Counted from the stretch's first letter, positions 16,292 to 25,435 are shown. The stretch is 32,922 nucleotides of DNA from Flavobacteriia bacterium (GCA_019455045.1 JACFND010000028.1:1-32922); one strand, 5' to 3'. Numbers and translations: made by a program. Notes: a model not told the origin generated them from the sequence alone.

Positions 16292-17350
16292 TTAGATTTT
16301 CACTTTGAAAAAATCAACGTACCAGTCGATGAATTTGTTGATTCCTTCCTGAATCGTTGTCTGCGGTTTGTAGTCAAAATCTCTGATCAGTCCCTGAACA
16401 TCTGCATAGGTCGAAGGCACATCTCCCGGCTGAAGCGGCAGAAAATTCTTTTCGGCTGTCCTGCCCAGTTTTTCTTCGATTGCTTCAATAAAATCCATCA
16501 GTTTGACCGGATTGTTGTTTCCGATATTGTAAATTCTGTATGGCGCAGACGAACCTGATGCGTCACCGGTATCGGGATCCCAATTCGAATTTTCTTTTGG
16601 TGCATTGTCATTCACCCGAATCACACCTTCCACTATATCGTCAATATAAGTGAAATCTCGCTGCATATTTCCGTGATTGAACACATCAATCGGTTTGTTT
16701 TCGAGCATTGCTTTTGTAAACAGAAAAAGCGCCATATCGGGTCTTCCCCAAGGACCGTAAACCGTAAAAAATCTCAGACCGGTGGTCGGAATTCCGTACA
16801 GATGGCTGTAAGTATGCGCCATCAGTTCGTTTGATTTTTTGCTTGCCGCATACAGACTGACCGGATGATCCACATTGTCGGCAGTCGAAAACGGCTGTCT
16901 TTTGTTCAGGCCGTAAACGCTCGAGCTGCTTGCATAAGTCAGATGTTTGATTTTATGGTGTCGGCAGCATTCCAAAAGATTGATAAATCCTACGATATTC
17001 GATTCCACATAAGCATAAGGATTTGTGAGCGAATAACGCACCCCCGCCTGTGCCGCCAGATTGATCACACGATCAAACTGCTGCCGGTCAAAAAGTTTTT
17101 CAAGATTTTCGCGGTCTTCGAGATTCAGTTTTATAAAATTATAATTTGGCCAGACCGAACTCTGAACCAATTGATTGTATTCAATTTTATCTTTGTCGAT
17201 TCCGCTTTTGGCAAGCCGTCCGTATTTGACATTTACATCATAATAATCATTGATCGAATCCAAACCGACGATTTGGTCTCCTCTTTTCAACAGTTTTTCG
17301 GCGAGATGAAATCCGATAAAACCGGCAGTTCCTGTAATCAGTATTTTCAT
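16292..17350 (-). CDS. NAD-dependent epimerase, UDP-glucuronate 4-epimerase-like
   Basis: The 352-residue short-chain-dehydrogenase-type epimerase opens with the NAD-binding motif [15 protein letters not shown] (7-21). The next strand ends in [19 protein letters not shown], and NDYYD at this place is typical of UDP-glucuronate 4-epimerases (CapI/LpsL group). The active site is [15 protein letters not shown] (YxxxK), followed by [21 protein letters not shown] and [14 protein letters not shown]. The product would be UDP-galacturonate for surface polysaccharide. The frame stays open upstream of the ATG at 17348-17350, but the Rossmann motif begins exactly there and a terminator lies between it and clpC. 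It stands apart from any other sugar gene. Confidence 0.88.
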   Translation of the reverse strand: MKILITGTAGFIGFHLAEKLLKRGDQIVGLDSINDYYDVNVKYGRLAKSGIDKDKIEYNQLVQSSVWPNYNFIKLNLEDRENLEKLFDRQQFDRVINLAAQAGVRYSLTNPYAYVESNIVGFINLLECCRHHKIKHLTYASSSSVYGLNKRQPFSTADNVDHPVSLYAASKKSNELMAHTYSHLYGIPTTGLRFFTVYGPWGRPDMALFLFTKAMLENKPIDVFNHGNMQRDFTYIDDIVEGVIRVNDNAPKENSNWDPDTGDASGSSAPYRIYNIGNNNPVKLMDFIEAIEEKLGRTAEKNFLPLQPGDVPSTYADVQGLIRDFDYKPQTTIQEGINKFIDWYVDFFKVKI

Positions 17351-17354
17351 TTGG

Positions 17355-17362
17355 CAAAAATA
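17355..17362 (-). promoter_or_regulatory. -7 promoter element very close to the epimerase start
   Basis: On the minus strand TATTTTTG fits TAnnTTTG. Only four bases separate it from the ATG at 17350, so transcription would begin at or next to the start codon. The region between the clpC terminator and the ATG is only about 50 bases, so any private promoter must be here. Confidence 0.4.
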
Positions 17363-17399
17363 GTAAATTGTTGATTCTAAAAAAGCTTTGCAGACTGCA

Positions 17400-17427
17400 T
17401 AAAAAAACTGCGCACTTGGCGCAGTTT
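17400..17427 (-). terminator. Intrinsic terminator of clpC
   Basis: On the minus strand AAACTGCGC pairs perfectly with GCGCAGTTT (9 bp, 5-nt loop) and runs into seven T residues. It lies 21 bases past the clpC stop. Confidence 0.9.
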
Positions 17428-17447
17428 CAATAATTAGAAATTTATTT

Positions 17448-19979
17448 TTAAGATTTTGGTTCGGCTGATTTGCCTTTGACCGTAATCTTGACTCCGTCCT
17501 TTGTATCATTCAGTTCCAAAAGAAGTTTGTCTCCTTCCGTAATTTCAGAATTGATGATTTCCTCAGCCATCGGGTCTTCGATGTATTTCTGGATCGCACG
17601 TTTGAGCGGTCTTGCACCAAAGTCTTTGTCAAATCCTTTTTCTGCAATGAAATCTCTGGCTTCGGGTGTCAGTTCCAATTCGTAACCCAGGTCGGTCAGA
17701 CGTTTGTACAATTTCTCGAGTTCGATGTCGATGATCTTCATGATATCCTCTTTTGTCAGAGAATTGAACACGATGATGTCATCGATACGGTTCAGGAATT
17801 CGGGTGCAAAAGTCTTTTTCAGCGCATTTTCAATCGTGCTTTTTGCTCTGTCATCCGAACTGTCTTTTTTGGCTGATGTGCCAAATCCGACACCGTCTCC
17901 GAAGTCTTTCAGCTGTCTGGTACCGATGTTTGAAGTCAGAATCAGAATTGTATTTCTGAAATCAACTCTCCTTCCCAGACTGTCTGTGATATGACCGTCA
18001 TCAAGGATCTGAAGCAGTATGTTGTACACATCCGGATGCGCTTTTTCGATTTCGTCAAGCAAAATCACAGAATATGGTTTTCTTCTCACCGCTTCGGTCA
18101 GCTGTCCGCCCTCTTCATAGCCGACATAGCCGGGAGGCGCTCCGATCAGTCTTGAGATCGCAAATTTCTCCATGTATTCGCTCATGTCGATTCTGACCAG
18201 TGCATCGGGCGAATCAAACAATTCGGTTGCGAGTACTTTTGCCAATTGGGTTTTACCGACACCGGTGGTTCCCAGGAAGATAAACGATCCGATCGGTCTG
18301 CCCGGATCCTTCAGCCCGGCACGGTTTCTTTGGATTGCTTTTACAACCTTGCTCACCGCTTCGTCCTGACCGATGATTTTTCCTTTCATCAGTTCGTTCA
18401 TCTGAGAAAGTTTTTTGAGTTCTTTCTCAGCCACACGGTTCACAGGAATTCCGGTCATCATTGAAACCACTTCTGCCACATTTTCTTCGGTCACCGTTTC
18501 TCTGTTTTCTTCAGAGGCCTTCATCCAGTCTGCCTGAGCTTTTTTCAGACTCGACTCGATTTGTTTTTCGGAATCTCTCAGACGTGCAGCTTCCTCATAT
18601 TTCTGGCTTTTGACCACTTTGGTTTTTTCCTGACGAACTTCTTCGAGTTTGGCTTCGAGATCAAGAATTTCCTGAGGCACCTTGATGTTTTTGATGTGAA
18701 CCCTCGAACCTGCTTCGTCCATTGCGTCAATCGCTTTGTCCGGCAGATAACGGTCTGTGATGTATCTGTTGGTCAGATTCACACAGGCTTTGATCGCTTC
18801 TTCGGTATAGTTCACATTGTGGTGCGCTTCGTATTTGTCTTTGATCTGATTCAGGATCTGCATGGTTTCCTCTGGTGAAGTCGGATCGACCATCACGGTT
18901 TGGAATCTTCTCACCAATGCGCCGTCTTTTTCAATGTACTGACGGTATTCGTCCAAAGTCGTTGCACCAATGCACTGCAATTCTCCTCTTGCCAAGGCGG
19001 GTTTGAACATATTGGAGGCATCCAGCGAACCGGTTGCTCCTCCTGCTCCGACGATGGTATGCAGCTCATCTATAAACAGTATGATGTCGTCATTTTTCTC
19101 CAATTCGTTCATGATGGCTTTCATCCTTTCTTCAAATTGGCCTCTGTATTTGGTACCGGCAACCAGACTTGCCAGATCGAGTGTCACCACTCTTTTGTTG
19201 TACAAAACTCTGGAAACTTTTCTCTGAATGATTCTGAGTGCAAGTCCTTCTGCAATTGCGGATTTACCCACACCGGGCTCACCGATCAGCAGCGGATTGT
19301 TCTTTTTTCTTCGGCTCAGGATTTGTGAAACCCTTTCGATTTCCTTTTCCCTTCCCACCACCGGATCCATTTTTCCGTCCAGTGCAATCTGGGTCAGGTC
19401 ACGTCCGAAATTGTCCAAAACCGGCGTTTTTGATTTGGTCGGTCCTTTTGGATTCTGTTTTTCAAAACCGCCGACTCCTCCACCGTCATCGTCATCCTCA
19501 TAATTGGATTCTGCCCTTGGTTTTTCGTCGATTTCTTCTTCATTCATATAATGAAAATTAAATTCTGATTTGACATTGTTGTAATCTACTCCCATCTTTT
19601 TCAACATTTTGGTTACCGGATCATTCTCATTGCGCAATATACACAATAACAAATGCACCGTATTCACGGTTGAATTTTTAAAGAGTTTGGCTTCAAGAAA
19701 AGTTGTTTTCAAAGCTCTTTCTGCCTGTTTGGTCAACTGCAGATTCAGTTTGCGGTCAGAGATATTTTCTCTTGGCGGCGAAAGCAGTTCGATCTTGTTT
19801 CGAACTTCCTTCAAATCCACATTCAGATTTCCCAGAATTGAAACTGCCTTGCTGTCACCGTCTCTCAGAATACCCAACAACAGATGTTCGGTTCCGATCT
19901 GATCGTGCCCCAACCTAAGTGCTTCTTCTTTACTGAAGGCGATTACATCTTTTACTTTTTGTGAAAAATTATCGTTCAT
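17448..19979 (-). CDS. clpC: ATP-dependent Clp protease ATP-binding subunit ClpC
   Basis: The 843-residue Hsp100 unfoldase has the complete ClpC order. Clp N-terminal repeats span 1-145 ([24 protein letters not shown]). AAA-1 has Walker [10 protein letters not shown] and [17 protein letters not shown] central UVR motif follows ([29 protein letters not shown], about 425-455). AAA-2 has GTTGVGKTQ and [21 protein letters not shown] tripeptide-type loop near residue 700 is the expected ClpP docking site, so it should feed substrates to ClpP; no clpP gene is nearby. An acidic linker with a glycine run ([13 protein letters not shown]) separates the N domain from AAA-1. It has its own -7 element and a strong terminator, so it is monocistronic. 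Confidence 0.97.
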   Translation of the reverse strand: MNDNFSQKVKDVIAFSKEEALRLGHDQIGTEHLLLGILRDGDSKAVSILGNLNVDLKEVRNKIELLSPPRENISDRKLNLQLTKQAERALKTTFLEAKLFKNSTVNTVHLLLCILRNENDPVTKMLKKMGVDYNNVKSEFNFHYMNEEEIDEKPRAESNYEDDDDGGGVGGFEKQNPKGPTKSKTPVLDNFGRDLTQIALDGKMDPVVGREKEIERVSQILSRRKKNNPLLIGEPGVGKSAIAEGLALRIIQRKVSRVLYNKRVVTLDLASLVAGTKYRGQFEERMKAIMNELEKNDDIILFIDELHTIVGAGGATGSLDASNMFKPALARGELQCIGATTLDEYRQYIEKDGALVRRFQTVMVDPTSPEETMQILNQIKDKYEAHHNVNYTEEAIKACVNLTNRYITDRYLPDKAIDAMDEAGSRVHIKNIKVPQEILDLEAKLEEVRQEKTKVVKSQKYEEAARLRDSEKQIESSLKKAQADWMKASEENRETVTEENVAEVVSMMTGIPVNRVAEKELKKLSQMNELMKGKIIGQDEAVSKVVKAIQRNRAGLKDPGRPIGSFIFLGTTGVGKTQLAKVLATELFDSPDALVRIDMSEYMEKFAISRLIGAPPGYVGYEEGGQLTEAVRRKPYSVILLDEIEKAHPDVYNILLQILDDGHITDSLGRRVDFRNTILILTSNIGTRQLKDFGDGVGFGTSAKKDSSDDRAKSTIENALKKTFAPEFLNRIDDIIVFNSLTKEDIMKIIDIELEKLYKRLTDLGYELELTPEARDFIAEKGFDKDFGARPLKRAIQKYIEDPMAEEIINSEITEGDKLLLELNDTKDGVKITVKGKSAEPKS

Positions 19980-19996
19980 TATTTATCTCAACTAAA

Positions 19997-20004
19997 CAAA
20001 TATA
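19997..20004 (-). promoter_or_regulatory. -7 promoter element of clpC
   Basis: On the minus strand TATATTTG is an exact TAnnTTTG match 17 bases upstream of the clpC ATG. No good -33 element and no CtsR- or CIRCE-like operator was seen. Confidence 0.5.
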
Positions 20005-20089
20005 GTTACTTCGAAACGTAATCTGCATAAATAATGCCATATTTATTAACGTTTGATTGTTGATAAATCACTGCCAAAGCAGGTAAATT

Positions 20090-20743
20090 CTAAATCTGAA
20101 TCGGACAAAATTTCAGGTCGGTTTGATGATCCAAATGACTGATTTGAGTGATCGATGTGGTCTGAACGGTTTCAAATTGATTGTTGGGCAGCATCTTCAA
20201 ACGGTCATGCAGTTCAAAAACCCTTTCCGGAGTTGGGTTTTCCAATTCGTCAAATGATTTGAAATGAACTGATTTTTCTTCCACTGTATAAAGAGGTGTC
20301 GAAGAACGGACGATCAGCTTTTCCGCACTTCTGTCCTCGACAAATCTTTGGCTGCCGTCCCAAACCAGAATTTTCTTTTCGGTCGAATTCATACTGGCCA
20401 CCATCATCGTAAACGGTTCGATTCCTTCCAAATCGACCGCTGAAGAAAACTGATCAATCGAATCATATCTCAGCAGTTCAAGAATCAGCAGACCTCGGCT
20501 CATTCGGTATGGCGGACGATGGCTGTGTTTTACATAACCGCCGTTGAGTATGCAGGCTGCAAATTTCTCGGAATAATAAATCCAGGTGCCGCCCGAAACC
20601 CAATCGACCGGGCCTGTCCATTTTTTTTGATCATATTCAGAAGTTTGAACCTGATCCGAAAAAGGTCTCAACCGGCTTTCATCCCGATTGTGTGTCAAAA
20701 GAAAATCTCCATTGTCTTTTGAAAAAATACTGACTATGCACAA
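20090..20743 (-). CDS. NRDE / TANGO2 family protein
   Basis: The 217-residue product belongs to the NRDE family (TANGO2 in eukaryotes): FLLTHNRDES carries the name motif, and WTGPVDWVSGGTWIYYSEKFAACILNGG is the conserved second block. Family members begin with Met-Cys, so I place the start at TTG 20741-20743, which gives MCIVSIFSK. Another TTG two codons upstream (20747-20749) is possible and would give MILC. No ATG fits. A consensus -7 element ends about 10-16 bases upstream of either start. Biochemical role is not established; haem or lipid trafficking has been proposed for eukaryotic members. Cytoplasmic, with no signal peptide. Confidence 0.87.
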   Translation of the reverse strand: MCIVSIFSKDNGDFLLTHNRDESRLRPFSDQVQTSEYDQKKWTGPVDWVSGGTWIYYSEKFAACILNGGYVKHSHRPPYRMSRGLLILELLRYDSIDQFSSAVDLEGIEPFTMMVASMNSTEKKILVWDGSQRFVEDRSAEKLIVRSSTPLYTVEEKSVHFKSFDELENPTPERVFELHDRLKMLPNNQFETVQTTSITQISHLDHQTDLKFCPIQI

Positions 20744-20759
20744 AATCAATCAATTTTTA

Positions 20760-20767
20760 CAAAGTTA
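20760..20767 (-). promoter_or_regulatory. -7 promoter element of the NRDE gene
   Basis: On the minus strand TAACTTTG matches TAnnTTTG exactly. The distance to the start codon (10-16 bases) implies a leader of only a few nucleotides. Confidence 0.5.
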
Positions 20768-20817
20768 AGATTTTTCAATCCGATAATACAGAACGCCGAT
20801 TGATGATTTTGATTTGT

Positions 20818-20825
20818 TATTTTTG
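20818..20825 (+). promoter_or_regulatory. -7 promoter element of the ATP-grasp gene
   Basis: TATTTTTG fits TAnnTTTG, with a TTG 15 bases upstream as possible -33 element. The ATG at 20836 is 10 bases further on. This argues against the in-frame ATG at 20800, which would lie upstream of the promoter. Confidence 0.5.
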
Positions 20826-20835
20826 CGGTCAGACA

Positions 20836-21786
20836 ATGAAAAGAAAAATCACAGAATTTGAATATTGGCCGTACAAACTGCTGTATGCACCCTTTGTTCC
20901 GTATTGGATTTGGAATTCGATCAAAGCGGGTTCGTTCAGCTATTTCTGCAGAGCCAATCCGGGCATCAGATTTGGCGGTTTTTTGGATTATTCAAAATCT
21001 GAAATTCTGGCCCAGATTCCGGATGAATTCAAAGCCAAAACCAAATTTCTGAAACACAAAAATGATCTGACCGAGCTGCCAGATTTTCCGTTTATCGTCA
21101 AACCCGATTTGGGTGAAAGAGGTGTAAATGTGGAATTGATTGCTGACAAAAAAGATTGGAAAAATTATAAAATCAAAGAAAATCTGATCATTCAGGAATA
21201 CATCGGACTTCCGTATGAATTTGGGATTTTTTATGCGAAGATTTCAAATCAGTCTGTGATTCTTTCAATTACCGGAAAAGAATTTTTAATTTTTAAATCT
21301 GACGGAAAAACCAGTCTGAAGGAATTTGTGGAATCAAATCCGAGATGTGAGCACAGGACTGATTATCTGTCAAATAAATTTAAAGACGACTGGGAAAGAA
21401 TTTATCCAAAAGGAAAAGAAATACTATTGGAACCGATCGGAAATCACAATCGGGGCACAAGATTTTTTGATGCATCAGATTTAATTTCTGATGAATTGAT
21501 AAAAAATATAACAAAGGTCGCTTCAATGATCAAAGGCTTCAATTACGGCCGGATGGATGTGAAATCAGAAAGTCCTGAAGCATTAAAAAAAGGCAGATTT
21601 ACAATACTCGAAGTCAACGGTTCAAATTCGGAACCGACCCATATTTATGATTCGGATTACAGTCTGTGGAAGGCATACGGTGAAATCAAACGGCATTTGG
21701 ACATCCAGTATGAAATTTCAAAAAACAATCCGAAAACCTATTCTTCAAAGGCTTTTTACAGTGCAGTTTTAAAGAGGTTGTTTTAA
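20836..21786 (+). CDS. ATP-grasp domain protein of unknown substrate
   Basis: The 316-residue protein has the ATP-grasp fold used by carboxylate-amine/thiol ligases. FIVKPDLGERGVNVELI (glycine-rich nucleotide loop) is followed by NLIIQEYIGLPYEFGIF, and the C-terminal metal/ATP site is NYGRMDVKSES followed by FTILEVNGSNSEPTHIYD, with E-V-N as the expected Mg ligands. The amphipathic N-terminus (WPYKLLYAPFVPYWIWNSIK) is unusual for a soluble ligase and may touch the membrane. I recognise the fold but not a named enzyme; D-Ala-D-Ala-ligase-like annotation would be too specific. ATG 20836 is chosen because the -7 element lies between it and the upstream ATG. The rhomboid gene follows 67 bases later. 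Confidence 0.8.
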   Translation: MKRKITEFEYWPYKLLYAPFVPYWIWNSIKAGSFSYFCRANPGIRFGGFLDYSKSEILAQIPDEFKAKTKFLKHKNDLTELPDFPFIVKPDLGERGVNVELIADKKDWKNYKIKENLIIQEYIGLPYEFGIFYAKISNQSVILSITGKEFLIFKSDGKTSLKEFVESNPRCEHRTDYLSNKFKDDWERIYPKGKEILLEPIGNHNRGTRFFDASDLISDELIKNITKVASMIKGFNYGRMDVKSESPEALKKGRFTILEVNGSNSEPTHIYDSDYSLWKAYGEIKRHLDIQYEISKNNPKTYSSKAFYSAVLKRLF

Positions 21787-21853
21787 AATTCAGCAAATTT
21801 GTCAGTTAAAAGAGGCTGGAACAATTTGTGACAGCGCTAATCAAATTTTCTGT

Positions 21854-22639
21854 ATGAAATATCCTTTCCCAAAAAATTCACTGGTCGTTCCGGCGATACT
21901 GCTGATTCTGATTTGGAGTGTTTTTGTGCTTCAGTTGGCGGGTTTGGGAAAATACAACTGTTACGGAATCGTACCCAGAAATTTTGTCGGTCTGCGCGGA
22001 ATCTTGTTTGCTCCGCTTTTTCATTCGGGCTGGAAACACATCATCAATAATTCGATTCCGCTTGCCGTACTGAGCTTTTTTGCGGTTTTGTTTTATCAGC
22101 GGATTGCTTATTATGTCATCATTTTTGGCTGGCTGCTCACCGGAATACTGGTCTGGCTGGGCGGAAATCTGATTTACGGCAGTCCGGTCGGCTGTCATAT
22201 CGGTGCGAGCGGTGTGGTTTATATGCTGGCCTCGTTTGTGTTTTTCAGCGGAATTTTAAAAAAATCAAGAAATCTGATCGCCATCTCACTGATTGTCGTC
22301 TTTCTGTACGGCAGTATGGTTTGGGGAATGGTGCCCGAAGAACTGCTGCCCAAATTTTATAAGGAAGACAGCAATCCTATTTCGTGGGAAAGCCATTTGG
22401 CAGGCGGTCTGGTCGGTTTGCTGTTTGCATTTATCACCAGAAAATACGGTCCCGCCGAAAAACAATATTCATGGGAAAACCGTTCGGAACCCGATTCACG
22501 CGAGAAATGGCTGTGGGAAAAATACAAAGAAAGTCTTCCCGAAAATGAAAGAAAATCTTTGGAAGAAAAATACGGTGAAAATCAGAAAAAGGATGATGAC
22601 GACCGCGACGGTTACTGGTTCACTACAGACACCAGATAG
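21854..22639 (+). CDS. Rhomboid family intramembrane serine protease
   Basis: The 261-residue membrane protein carries the rhomboid active site: nucleophile Ser119 in GASG (117-120), the catalytic His181 in SHLAGGLVG, and the HxxxN element KHIINN (His62, Asn66) that forms the oxyanion hole. About six membrane segments lie between residues 9 and 195. The C-terminal tail of about 65 residues is highly charged (Lys/Glu/Asp) and cytoplasmic or periplasmic. Substrates are unknown. Its last 28 bases overlap, tail to tail, with the lipoprotein gene on the other strand. Confidence 0.9.
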   Translation: MKYPFPKNSLVVPAILLILIWSVFVLQLAGLGKYNCYGIVPRNFVGLRGILFAPLFHSGWKHIINNSIPLAVLSFFAVLFYQRIAYYVIIFGWLLTGILVWLGGNLIYGSPVGCHIGASGVVYMLASFVFFSGILKKSRNLIAISLIVVFLYGSMVWGMVPEELLPKFYKEDSNPISWESHLAGGLVGLLFAFITRKYGPAEKQYSWENRSEPDSREKWLWEKYKESLPENERKSLEEKYGENQKKDDDDRDGYWFTTDTR

Positions 22640-23076
22640 TCATACAGTGCTTTCAATTCTGCCGGCGGATTTCCTTCGTCAAATGCAGCTGAAGTCACCG
22701 TTTTGTATTTGAAATGAAGTGTGATGACCGTTGCTCTGGCACCGTCAAACAGTCTGTCCTGAGTGGGTGATTCAAGATTTTCAAAATTATCAAGATTCAA
22801 GTCTGAAACCAGTCCTGTAATCTTGTTCCAATATTGTGACAAATCAGATTTGCTGACAGATTTTGTAACTTCCTGACTGCTTTCCGATCGGTTTACAGTT
22901 TTCTCTGTCATTTTAGCATTTGAAGCTGTGAATTGCTGCATGCCGCCCATACCGGTTGTTTCCATTTCAAGGCTCAACAGCTGATTACTGCCTGCGTCTT
23001 TGGAAGTTCCGCATGAAAGCATAAATGTAAAAATACCAACAATTGTCATAAATTTTATTGAAAAAGAGTTCATCAT
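22612..23076 (-). CDS. Small lipoprotein of unknown function
   Basis: The 154-residue product has a lipoprotein-type N-terminus (IVGIFTFMLSCGTSKD, Cys22 from the first Met). The next part is Ser/Thr/Met-rich (LEMETTGMGGMQQF), then a folded region: QYWNKITGLVSDLNLDNFENLESPT, followed by ATVITLHFKYKTVTSAAFDEGNPPAELKALYDYLVSVV. I recognise no catalytic motif. The final segment resembles small periplasmic proteins that sense or scavenge, but no family name is certain. Two in-frame ATGs (23076 and 23073) are equally possible. It is divergent from the metallopeptidase gene and overlaps the rhomboid gene at its end. Confidence 0.72.
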   Translation of the reverse strand: MMNSFSIKFMTIVGIFTFMLSCGTSKDAGSNQLLSLEMETTGMGGMQQFTASNAKMTEKTVNRSESSQEVTKSVSKSDLSQYWNKITGLVSDLNLDNFENLESPTQDRLFDGARATVITLHFKYKTVTSAAFDEGNPPAELKALYDYLVSVVNQ

Positions 23077-23098
23077 AAGTTGTATTTTTTTATATTAG

Positions 23099-23106
23099 CA
23101 AAGTTA
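23099..23106 (-). promoter_or_regulatory. -7 promoter element of the small lipoprotein gene
   Basis: On the minus strand TAACTTTG matches TAnnTTTG exactly, 22 bases upstream of the ATG at 23076. It lies in the 59-base spacer shared with the divergent metallopeptidase gene, for which no clear -7 element was found. Confidence 0.5.
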
Positions 23107-23135
23107 ATTAATCAAACAATTAAAAAAGAGAACAC

Positions 23136-25358
23136 ATGAAAAAAGTTTTATTGGCTGTGGCTTTGGCTTTGCCTTTAGCAGTTTTCTCTCAGTGGAAAAC
23201 TACTTCTTTGGGTAATGCCGTTGTCAAGCAGGGAAAGGAAAAGATAGAGGCAGCAGGCCTTTATAGTTTCGATGGACAGGTTTTCAAACAACAATTGGCT
23301 AATGTACCGGAAAGATTCTCAGGTCAGTCCGGAAAAATTATTTCAATTCCGAATGTTGAGGGAATGATGGAGAGATTTGAAGTTTGGGAAGCATCGAACT
23401 TTCAGCCTGAATTGCAGGCGAAGTTTCCTGATATCAGATCTTATATCGGTATAGGTATTGACGATCCGACTGCATATTTGAGATTCAGTCTTTCACCTCA
23501 GGGAATTCAGACCATGACACTGAGAGCAGGTCAGTCTGAATTTATTGAGCCTTATACTGAAGACAACAGCAGATACATCGTATTCAATTCCAAGAAACAC
23601 AGAGAGTTGGGTGCTCAGGCATTTGAATGTACAACCGAAGAAACCACCGCTTTGTCAAACGAGCTGATGGATTTGGTTGATCAAAATTCAGGAAAATCGA
23701 GTGCAGGTGTATTCAAAACCTTCCTTTTGGCTCAATCGTGTACAGGTGAGTACGGCGTATATTTCGGAGGAACTGTTGCAGGTGCAATGGCCGGAATCAA
23801 TGCGACCCTTACCCGTGTAAACGGAGTATTTGAAAAAGATTTGGCGGTTAATCTGATTCTGGTTGCAAACAACGAACTGGTTATTTTTACCGATCCGAAT
23901 ACAGACCCATATTCACCGCCTTCAGGAATGGGCAGCTGGCCAAGCCAGTTGAAAGCTACCCTTGACAGTGTCATCGGTGTAAACAACTACGATATCGGTC
24001 ACCTGTACGGACGTTCAGGCGGTGGAGGAAATGCAGGCTGCATCGGATGTATCTGTAACAACCCAAACAAAGGAACCGGATATACATCTCCGGGAACCGG
24101 TGGCCCTGAAGGAGATAATTTTGATATCGACTATGTAGCTCATGAGTACGGACACCAGATTGGTGCAAACCACACTTTCTCTCACGGATATGAGGGTACA
24201 GGTGCAAACGTTGAACCGGGCAGTGGTTCTACCATCATGAGCTATGCAGGTATTACAGGTCAGAACGTACAGGCTCACTCAGATGATTATTTTGTTTATA
24301 AAAGCATTGAACAAATTCAGGCAAACCTGCAGTACAAAGCTTGTGCAAACAATACGACCATTACCGGAAACGGAACTCCAACAGCTAACGCAGGTTCTAA
24401 TTATGACATTCCAAAAGGAACTGCGTTCAAACTGACTGGTGAGGCAACCGATCCGGACGGAGACGTTCTTCTTTACAACTGGGAGCAGGCTGACTCAGGA
24501 ACCAATGCAACTACCGGAAATAACAGCCGTGTTGGTTTTACAAAAACAATCGGTCCAAACTTCAGATCCAATCCGCATCTGACCGTTCCGACCAGATATT
24601 TCCCAAGATTTGACTATGTTCTGACAACCGATCCGGGTGAAAATGAAACCTACTGGAAAGGGAGATGGGAAGCGATTACCACAGTTCCGAGAACTTTCAA
24701 CTTTAAATTTACGGTGAGAGACAACAATCCTGCAGGACCTCAGACTGCAACTTCAGCAATGAAAGTTACCGTTGCCAATGCAGGTCCTTTCAAAATCTCT
24801 AACCCGATTGAAGGACAAACTGTTGCCATCAACAGCGGTACCATGCTCGTTGAATGGGATGTTAACGGAACAGATACTGCTCCAATCAGCACTGCAAACG
24901 TAAGAATCCTGTTCTCTCAGGACAACGGAACTACCTTTACGGTAGTAAAAGACAGCACTCCAAATGACGGAAGCGAAGTAATTTCACTGCCTGAAGGAAC
25001 TGTTGCCGGAACAAACGCAAGAGTTATGGTTGAAGCTATTGATAACGTTTATTACGCAGTTTCAAGAAAATTCAACCTTTCAGGTGTGATGGGCGTTTCA
25101 GATGTTGATCAGTTCGCAGTGGGTATCTATCCGAACCCGAACAACGGACAGTTCTTTGTGAAAGCTGCCAATATTTCGGCAGGAAATGTGACTACCACAA
25201 TTTTTGATACTGCAGGAAGAACAGTTTACAGCCAGGATCTGAACCATTTTGGTGGTAACTACAGTCAGTCTTACAACGTTAAACTGCCTACAGGTGTTTA
25301 TATGATTGTGATTCAGACTGCTGACAGCAAAACAACTCAGAAACTGATTATCAAATAA
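23136..25358 (+). CDS. Secreted zinc metallopeptidase (reprolysin-like) with T9SS C-terminal sorting domain
   Basis: The 740-residue exported enzyme has a signal peptide (MKKVLLAVALALPLAVFSQ), then a propeptide-like region to about residue 190. The metzincin catalytic domain follows: HEYGHQIGANH (336-346) supplies three zinc His and the Glu, with the Met-turn in STIMSYAG (Met368). A PKD/fibronectin-like segment (TANAGSNYDIPKGTAFKLTGEATDPDGD) and a second beta-sandwich follow. The last 80 residues form a type-A type IX secretion tail (VGIYPNPNNGQFFV ... LPTGVYMIVIQT ... TTQKLIIK), so it crosses the outer membrane by T9SS. Codon use is visibly different from its neighbours, with more AAC, GGT, ACC and fewer rare codons, as in highly expressed genes. 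Terminator at 25375. Confidence 0.93.
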   Translation: MKKVLLAVALALPLAVFSQWKTTSLGNAVVKQGKEKIEAAGLYSFDGQVFKQQLANVPERFSGQSGKIISIPNVEGMMERFEVWEASNFQPELQAKFPDIRSYIGIGIDDPTAYLRFSLSPQGIQTMTLRAGQSEFIEPYTEDNSRYIVFNSKKHRELGAQAFECTTEETTALSNELMDLVDQNSGKSSAGVFKTFLLAQSCTGEYGVYFGGTVAGAMAGINATLTRVNGVFEKDLAVNLILVANNELVIFTDPNTDPYSPPSGMGSWPSQLKATLDSVIGVNNYDIGHLYGRSGGGGNAGCIGCICNNPNKGTGYTSPGTGGPEGDNFDIDYVAHEYGHQIGANHTFSHGYEGTGANVEPGSGSTIMSYAGITGQNVQAHSDDYFVYKSIEQIQANLQYKACANNTTITGNGTPTANAGSNYDIPKGTAFKLTGEATDPDGDVLLYNWEQADSGTNATTGNNSRVGFTKTIGPNFRSNPHLTVPTRYFPRFDYVLTTDPGENETYWKGRWEAITTVPRTFNFKFTVRDNNPAGPQTATSAMKVTVANAGPFKISNPIEGQTVAINSGTMLVEWDVNGTDTAPISTANVRILFSQDNGTTFTVVKDSTPNDGSEVISLPEGTVAGTNARVMVEAIDNVYYAVSRKFNLSGVMGVSDVDQFAVGIYPNPNNGQFFVKAANISAGNVTTTIFDTAGRTVYSQDLNHFGGNYSQSYNVKLPTGVYMIVIQTADSKTTQKLIIK

Positions 25359-25374
25359 TAGGATTTTGAATGAT

Positions 25375-25406
25375 AAAAAAGACCGGAGATTTCCGGTCTT
25401 TTTTTT
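25375..25406. terminator. Strong bidirectional intrinsic terminator
   Basis: AAAAAAGACCGGA and TCCGGTCTTTTTT pair perfectly over 13 bp with loop GATT, with a T-run on the plus strand and the mirrored T-run on the minus strand. It serves the metallopeptidase gene and the convergent aminotransferase operon. Confidence 0.92.
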
Positions 25407-25435
25407 GTCTTTAACTTTTTTAAAGTTTTTGGAAT

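Noticed and set aside
16865..17374. Long plus-strand frame across the epimerase gene
   Set aside because: It is antisense to a clear epimerase with strong motifs; its translation is low-quality and its codon pattern follows the opposite strand.
18900..19328. Long plus-strand frames across clpC
   Set aside because: Antisense shadows of the conserved AAA-1 region of ClpC; no independent evidence.
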